Source of the DNA: Alphaproteobacteria bacterium
Lineage (GTDB): Bacteria > Pseudomonadota > Alphaproteobacteria > DSM-16000 > Inquilinaceae
Direction: 5' to 3'
Assembly: GCA_028281925.1 (NCBI GenBank)
Contig: JANQIX010000054.1
Span: 1-64,000 of the forward strand
DNA length: 64,000 nucleotides
Shown here: one piece after another, positions 59,559 to 64,000 of the stretch
How the letters are laid out: every line of letters starts with the position of its first letter
How positions within the stretch are numbered: position 1 is the first letter of the stretch
Notes under the pieces: generated by a model
What the model saw: the letters and a program-made list of their open reading frames with translations, nothing else
Database searches by the model: none
Told to the model about the DNA's origin: nothing
Position numbers and translations under genes: made by a program

Positions 59559-60106
59559 GCAATCCTCCCTTGATTGTTGTCGGCTGTTTTTCTTGTTTGC
59601 CGACTTGTTGACCGAGGTACCTCATGTCGAGAGTCCTCGAAATGTTGATATTGCATTCGAATGATTAGATAGGCAACGGACTCGCCGCGGGCGCTGGTCT
59701 TCGGGCATAGTCGTCGGCGTCAGCCTCAATCGGCGGACGCACGGCCGCGATCGTCCAACAGTCAACTACCGACCCGGAAGAGCCGAAGACCACCGAGATC
59801 GAACGTGTCTGGTTCCTGATTGCGGATCGCTACGCCCACGATCTCAACGGTGCGCTGGACGCGAGCCCTCAACTCGATCTCGGGCCGTTCTTGGTCCGGC
59901 AGCGGTCAGATCCGGATAGAAGCTGACCAGCCCTGTCAGGCTTCGCTCACGTGCAACGAGACACTTATGGCTGAGACGTCATTCAGAGTCGGTAGGTTGA
60001 TTTGTTGCGGGTTTGGGACGCTCCGAGCCAGTTGTACGTCGCATCGAGTTGGCGCTCGTGCCACCCAGTACCAAGATCCACAGCGCCGGCCATCGTGTCG
60101 GCGTGA
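59559..60106. other. Spacer upstream of aioB with a decayed gene end
   Basis: About 550 bases between aioB and the caspase-like gene. The first 150 bases are AT-rich and should contain the aio promoter. The middle (59711-59926) holds a lipoprotein gene remnant. Nothing was recognised in 59927-60106. Confidence 0.6.
59711..59926 (+). pseudogene. Decayed 3' end of a lipoprotein paralogue
   Basis: A 71-codon frame with no start and a stop in frame just before it. Its C-terminal half (TEIERVWFLIADRYAHDLNG, then DLGPFLVR) aligns without gaps to the C-terminus of the lipoprotein at 55857-56444 (AEVEDAWFLMVERAANDLDR, then YLEPFLAR). It is the remains of a second copy, now flanking the other side of aioBA. 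The two copies are on the same strand and about 3.5 kb apart. Confidence 0.65.
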
Positions 60107-61714
60107 TTAGAGATCATCCCGGCGTCGAAACCACAACCGAGTCGCAATGAAATTCCCAAAGAGGCTGCCAGAGAGCATGATCCCGAGCAATATGAGAATG
60201 AGTTCTCTTTTAAATACATCAACTATAAGGAAGATATACTCATTGTTTATGGGCAGAATTATTGCTCCTGTTAGGATCATGAACAGCGCAGCTACTGTGA
60301 CGATGCCCGGTACGCACGCAACCGTTTTGAGGCCGCTCTTACGCATCGGCCAGGCAGAGATTGTGCCCATAACAAATCCTAATGAGGCAGTAACTGATAT
60401 CAAAAGCGTTGGCGATGGGTCTTGAGGTCCGATCAAGCTTTCAAGAAAAATAAGAAAGCCGGTTGCAACGACAAATGCAAAGAGGGTGCCGACCAATAAG
60501 GACCCAAATAAGGAAACGGGACTGGGATCGACCGGTCCGCCACCCGAAGGCAGTGCGATTGGCGGTGCGGGTGATGATGTTGAGGATCCGTTAGTGCCTC
60601 GCGCGGGCGGGCGATCGTTGCCCGACTGGCGGAGCAGTACCGGGGTTGCCTTGAGCGCCGCTTCCAGCTCGGCGATCCGGGCGCTTTGCGAAGCAAGGAT
60701 CTCGGCAATTGCGCTACTGTCCTCACTGTGTCCGCCTTGCGCGCGGTCGGGGCGTTCCTGCCGCCGTACCAGTTTTTCGGCCGCATCGCTGTTAGCGAGT
60801 TCAGCCGCCGGTGCGCCACCGCGTTCCGCGAGTTGGCGCTGCAAGAGCTCTATTTTTGCGGATTGCCGGTCGAGCTGGCTGGCCGGCGCACCATGCCGGT
60901 CGTTTGGCGGAGTGTCTTCGGACGCCATTGCGGCGTCTGGGCCGGCGTCAGCATCCGACATTGGCGGCTGCCAGGCGCGGTTATGGGCGAAGTTGATATC
61001 GCTGGCCGACCCTTTCGCCGCCTGGCGCGGCTTCGGTAACGCCGGGTTGCTCGCGAGCACCAGCCGCAGCGCACGGAAGATCTCTCTCAACTTCAGCGAT
61101 CCCGGCGCATCGGCGACCCCTTCGTAAAGCACGCGCAGCAGCGCGCCGGTGAAGGCGGTATAGCGTTCGCCCGGCGGTGCCGCGGACGCCTCGGTGGCGC
61201 CGGAAGACGCCAGCACATAGCTCCCTTCAAGCTCCTCGATACCAGCCTGAAGCATCGCGTCGGCGGTGCCCATTATGTCCAGCGCCCGCCCGCTGTAGCA
61301 GCAGTCGAGGATCACTATCTTCTTGCGGGCCGGCGAGGTCTGGATGGCGAGGCGCATCCGGTCGAAGGGAATGCCGTCGAACTCGATCGTCTTTTCGCTG
61401 GAATCTGTGCCGGTCAGGAAGAGGCTGGCGTTACCGGGGACACCATGGCCGGCATAGTACACAATCAGTGTATCCTCGGCCTCGTCGGCCGCTTCAACCA
61501 GCCGCGAGAGCATTTCGCTAGATGGGCGATCGTCGACCACCGTGATATGGCGCGGATCAATGCCGAGAATTGTCGGATCGGCCAGCGCCCGGCCGAGGTC
61601 GCGAAGGTTGTTCTGCACAGTCGGCAACGCCGGAAGCCGGTCCGGATCGCGCGGGAAATAGCTTACTCCGAGAAGGACAGCCCGGCTTCGAGCCGGATCG
61701 ACGTCGAGGCTCAC
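60107..61714 (-). CDS. Caspase-fold (C14-like) protein with C-terminal membrane domain
   Basis: 535-aa protein. Residues about 8-240 are a caspase-like domain: SRAVLLGVSYFPRDPDRLPA at the start, the His motif LIVYYAGHG (His90) and the Cys motif KKIVILDCCYSG (Cys139), followed by ASSGATEAS. The pair is complete, so it should be active. A Ser/Pro-rich linker and a coiled segment follow (about 280-350). The last 130 residues form four hydrophobic helices. GC content falls in this 3' part, which may be of different origin. It overlaps the EACC1-like gene by four bases. Its likely job is a membrane-anchored protease effector. Confidence 0.85.
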   Translation of the reverse strand: MSLDVDPARSRAVLLGVSYFPRDPDRLPALPTVQNNLRDLGRALADPTILGIDPRHITVVDDRPSSEMLSRLVEAADEAEDTLIVYYAGHGVPGNASLFLTGTDSSEKTIEFDGIPFDRMRLAIQTSPARKKIVILDCCYSGRALDIMGTADAMLQAGIEELEGSYVLASSGATEASAAPPGERYTAFTGALLRVLYEGVADAPGSLKLREIFRALRLVLASNPALPKPRQAAKGSASDINFAHNRAWQPPMSDADAGPDAAMASEDTPPNDRHGAPASQLDRQSAKIELLQRQLAERGGAPAAELANSDAAEKLVRRQERPDRAQGGHSEDSSAIAEILASQSARIAELEAALKATPVLLRQSGNDRPPARGTNGSSTSSPAPPIALPSGGGPVDPSPVSLFGSLLVGTLFAFVVATGFLIFLESLIGPQDPSPTLLISVTASLGFVMGTISAWPMRKSGLKTVACVPGIVTVAALFMILTGAIILPINNEYIFLIVDVFKRELILILLGIMLSGSLFGNFIATRLWFRRRDDL

Positions 61715-62079
61715 GAGGCGGCATCCGACGACACCAGGGGCCGGACCTTGCGCAGAAGCGACTCAACCGTCTCACCGCCGTCGCTCTCGACGCGACATCT
61801 GCCTCCCGGGAGTTCAAGCTCCACGACTACACGCCGACGACGACCGTTCAACCAACCATGCAGCGCCTTGACTGCCTCCGCAAGGACCGCCGAACTCAAC
61901 ACGATACCTAGGATCGGCAGAAGCTCGCCGCCCATTTCGCCGGTCCGGATTGGTTGACGCTGCCGGTGTGCCCGCAAGCCGTCTATCCGCGATTGCCGCA
62001 GCCAGTCCTCCAGGGCGGAGGCTTCCTCTTCCGAATTGCGAGCTTCCTGGATCGTCACCTTCAGGTCGACCGACGACAC
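61711..62079 (-). CDS. EACC1-like effector-associated constant component
   Basis: 122-aa protein. Residues 1-45 form a small charged domain (SEEEASALEDWLRQS). A GEMGGELLPILGIVLSSAV hydrophobic helix (residues about 48-70) follows, then a helix-turn (LHGWLNGRRRRVVVELEL) and a short sheet ending ESLLRKVRPL. This is the layout of EACC1, the invariant small partner in predicted NTP-dependent conflict systems, where it accompanies caspase or trypsin-like effectors; recognised from memory, not by search. GTG start with GGAGG six bases upstream. It is coupled to the caspase gene. Confidence 0.78.
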   Translation of the reverse strand: MSSVDLKVTIQEARNSEEEASALEDWLRQSRIDGLRAHRQRQPIRTGEMGGELLPILGIVLSSAVLAEAVKALHGWLNGRRRRVVVELELPGGRCRVESDGGETVESLLRKVRPLVSSDAAS

Positions 62080-62672
62080 ATCAACCTCCGTGATCCGGCG
62101 TACTCAGTCGCTACGATACGACCTTTTAGCACAACTAATTGGGGATTGCCTATGTAGCGGCACTAGGTAACGGCGATGATGGCTCGGTCGCTGTCGGAAG
62201 GCAGCCGTTAGACATAGACGGCAAGTAATAGACGTGGCGGTACCAGCGCCTGTAAGGCGAGACGGCAGGTTCCTCATTGGAAAAGCACGTGCCAGTGCCG
62301 ATTTCATCGGCCCCCAACCTGATGACACGGGTTGAATGCTGGTTCATGGTCGGTCTTGGCTCCAGTGGGAGCGTGGCCAGCGAATTTGGCCGGGATTGCA
62401 CAGCCGATCGAGCGAATGGTCGGACTGGGTCATAACCCGCAGCTCAGCGTTGGACCGCAGCTGAAAGGTCAATAGCCGGTCTGCGGAGAACGTGCCCATA
62501 CGGCCGCAACCGCCCCCACCGGGCCGCCAGCTGTCGAAGGTCAAGATAGTCGTCTTGGATCAGCGCCCGCGTTGAGCGCTTAATCGGCCCACGAGGTACC
62601 ACCGGTTTTGGTCAACGTCCGCCGGCATTAAGATCTGGCCACGCAGCGCGAGGGGCGCCTCTGATCAATGGG
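62080..62672. other. Gene-free spacer upstream of the EACC1-like gene
   Basis: About 590 bases between the EACC1-like start and the acnA terminator. Short minus-strand frames (for example 62150-62347, 65 codons) lack a ribosome site and family similarity. It should contain the promoter of the EACC1-caspase pair. No repeats or RNA structure were recognised. Confidence 0.45.
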
Positions 62673-62700
62673 GGGGCGCCGGGCGAGGGACCGGCGCCCC
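62673..62700 (-). terminator. Hairpin downstream of acnA
   Basis: A 10-bp stem (GGGGCGCCGG with CCGGCGCCCC) and eight-base loop, eight bases beyond the acnA stop. No T-run follows, so its strength is uncertain. Confidence 0.6.
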
Positions 62701-62707
62701 TGCACGC

Positions 62708-64000
62708 TTATGCAGCTTCCTGCACCATGTTGCGCAGCACGTACTGCAGGATGCCGCCGTTCTTGTAGTACTCCAGCTCATCCAGCGTATCGATGCGGCA
62801 GAGCAGGCTGACCTCGCGGGGGCCGCCCGCACCGTGGATCGTCATGGTCAGGTCGGTGCGCGGCTTCAGGCCGTCGGCGACGCCGGCGATGTCGAACGTC
62901 TCCGTGCCGTCCAGGTTCAGGTCGGCGCGGGTCATGCCGTCTTTGAACTGCAGCGGCAGGATGCCCATGCCGACCAGGTTCGAGCGGTGGATGCGCTCGA
63001 AGCTCTCGGCGATCACGGCCTTGATGCCCAACAGCCGCGTGCCCTTGGCGGCCCAGTCGCGGGACGAGCCCGTGCCGTATTCCTTGCCGGCGATCACCAC
63101 CAGCGGCACGCCCTCGGCCTGATAGCGCATTGCGGCGTCATAGATGGGCATGACCTCGCCCGAGGGCTGGTGCTTGGTGATGCCGCCTTCGATGCCGGGC
63201 ACCAGCTCGTTGCGGATGCGGATATTGGCGAAGGTGCCCCGCATCATCACCTCGTGATTGCCGCGGCGGGCGCCGTAGCTGTTGAACTCCCGCACCGCGA
63301 CCTGGCGGTCGGTCAAGTAGGTGCCAGCGGGGCTGTCCTTCTTGATGCTGCCGGCGGGGGAGATGTGGTCCGTGGTCACGCTGTCGGCCAGCCGCGCCAG
63401 CAGGCGCGCGCCGACGACGTCCGTGATCGGGGCGGGTTCGTCGCCCATATCCTCGAAGAACGGCGGCTGTTTCACGTAAGTGGAGCCGACATCCCACTGA
63501 TAGACCTCACCCTCTTCCGTTGCCACCTCGCGCCATTCCTTCGGACCCTCGAAGACATTGGCATAGCGGCTGCGGAACATCTCCGGCGTCAGGAACTGTT
63601 CCATCGTCCGCGCGATCTCATTGTTCGAAGGCCAGACATCGCGCAGGTAAACGGGGTTGCCCTCGGTATCTTCGCCCAGCGGTGCCGTCGTGATGTCCTC
63701 CCGCATCGTGCCGAGAAGGGCGTAAGCGACGACCAGCGGCGGCGACGCCAGATAGTTCGCCTTCACATGCGGATTGACGCGGCCTTCGAAATTGCGGTTG
63801 CCCGACAGCACCGAACAGACCGTGAGATCGCCGGCCTCCACCGCCTTGGCGATGGGCTCGGGCAGGGGGCCGGAATTACCGATGCAGGTGGTGCAGCCAT
63901 AGCCCACCAGATGGAAGCCCATGGCGTCCAGATCGGTCTGCAGGCCCGCGGCTTCCAGATAGTCGCTGACCACCTGGCTGCCGGGCGCCAGCGACGTCTT
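62708..64000 (-). CDS. acnA: Aconitate hydratase A, C-terminal part (5' end off window)
   Basis: The last 430 residues of the AcnA-type aconitase/IRP family enzyme that interconverts citrate and isocitrate. Visible are [14 protein letters not shown] with two of the 4Fe-4S cysteines, the [19 protein letters not shown] block, and the swivel domain with [16 protein letters not shown]. The frame runs to base 64000 without a start. The C-terminus ([10 protein letters not shown]) is typical. No truncation other than the window edge. Confidence 0.96.
   Translation of the reverse strand, partial: KTSLAPGSQVVSDYLEAAGLQTDLDAMGFHLVGYGCTTCIGNSGPLPEPIAKAVEAGDLTVCSVLSGNRNFEGRVNPHVKANYLASPPLVVAYALLGTMREDITTAPLGEDTEGNPVYLRDVWPSNNEIARTMEQFLTPEMFRSRYANVFEGPKEWREVATEEGEVYQWDVGSTYVKQPPFFEDMGDEPAPITDVVGARLLARLADSVTTDHISPAGSIKKDSPAGTYLTDRQVAVREFNSYGARRGNHEVMMRGTFANIRIRNELVPGIEGGITKHQPSGEVMPIYDAAMRYQAEGVPLVVIAGKEYGTGSSRDWAAKGTRLLGIKAVIAESFERIHRSNLVGMGILPLQFKDGMTRADLNLDGTETFDIAGVADGLKPRTDLTMTIHGAGGPREVSLLCRIDTLDELEYYKNGGILQYVLRNMVQEAA

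Noticed and set aside
59559-59700. Sigma-54 promoter before aioB
   Set aside because: Expected from other aio operons, but no TGGCAC-N5-TTGCA match was found on the minus strand.
62150-62347. Minus-strand frame of 65 codons upstream of the EACC1-like gene
   Set aside because: Tempting as a third member of the conflict module, but it has a weak ribosome site, no similarity, and unusual residue use.

Overview
This is a GC-rich chromosomal window from an alphaproteobacterium, probably from the Rhodospirillales or a neighbouring order (inference). The strongest evidence is the block proA-nadD-rsfS-rlmH-(histidine kinase)-gpmI-envC-like-ctpA-deacetylase-rppH at 42.7-53.4 kb. Other support comes from several PAS_5-type proteins, a LpxB N-terminal-domain protein, an SpoVR/YeaH/PrkA operon and an AioB subunit of the type that lacks the Rieske disulfide. 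I saw no rRNA, tRNA, CRISPR array or intact insertion sequence.

Left part (0-10 kb): an anti-sigma factor (cut by the window edge) with its ECF sigma factor; the stress operon prkA-yeaH-spoVR; an HD-domain hydrolase; a sodium/bicarbonate transporter with its PII-like partner (sbtA-sbtB); and a two-domain universal stress protein. At 10.1-16.4 kb is a complete seven-gene Mrp Na+/H+ antiporter operon (mrpABCDEFG). A small excisionase-like helix-turn-helix gene lies at each end of it. SbtA spends a sodium gradient and Mrp makes one, so the block reads as a sodium-coupled ion and inorganic-carbon island.

16.5-36.3 kb is accessory sequence made of short transcription units. It holds a Notch-repeat-like/DUF4189 secreted protein, a Tat lipoprotein with five DxDxG repeats, an SDR, a DinB protein, an FAD amine oxidase, a protein with a clan-CD-like His/Cys pair, PAS proteins, FkbM methyltransferase, a double GST-N/glutaredoxin protein, a Tes-like radical SAM protein coupled to a DUF547 lipoprotein, a sulfotransferase, a histidine kinase, a degenerate GGDEF/EAL-like protein, an Hpt protein and a SAM hydrolase.

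36.3-41 kb mixes a broken IS5 transposase, an orphan arsR, and an arsR-arsC-aquaporin operon. It also holds four intergenic, terminator-bearing small-RNA candidates, each preceded by a CRP-like palindrome. In three of them the spacing from palindrome to RNA is identical and the RNAs present anti-Shine-Dalgarno loops. At 41.1 kb is a membrane protein whose two cadherin-like repeats sit between transmembrane segments.

53.4-64 kb holds an extensin-like protein, an intradiol dioxygenase, a GNAT enzyme, a lipoprotein, the arsenite oxidase genes aioBA, a decayed copy of that lipoprotein's 3' end, an EACC1-like plus caspase-fold pair that resembles a conflict/immunity module, and the 3' two-thirds or so of acnA. 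Arsenite oxidation, arsenate reduction and arsenic permeation are all encoded in one 21-kb stretch.
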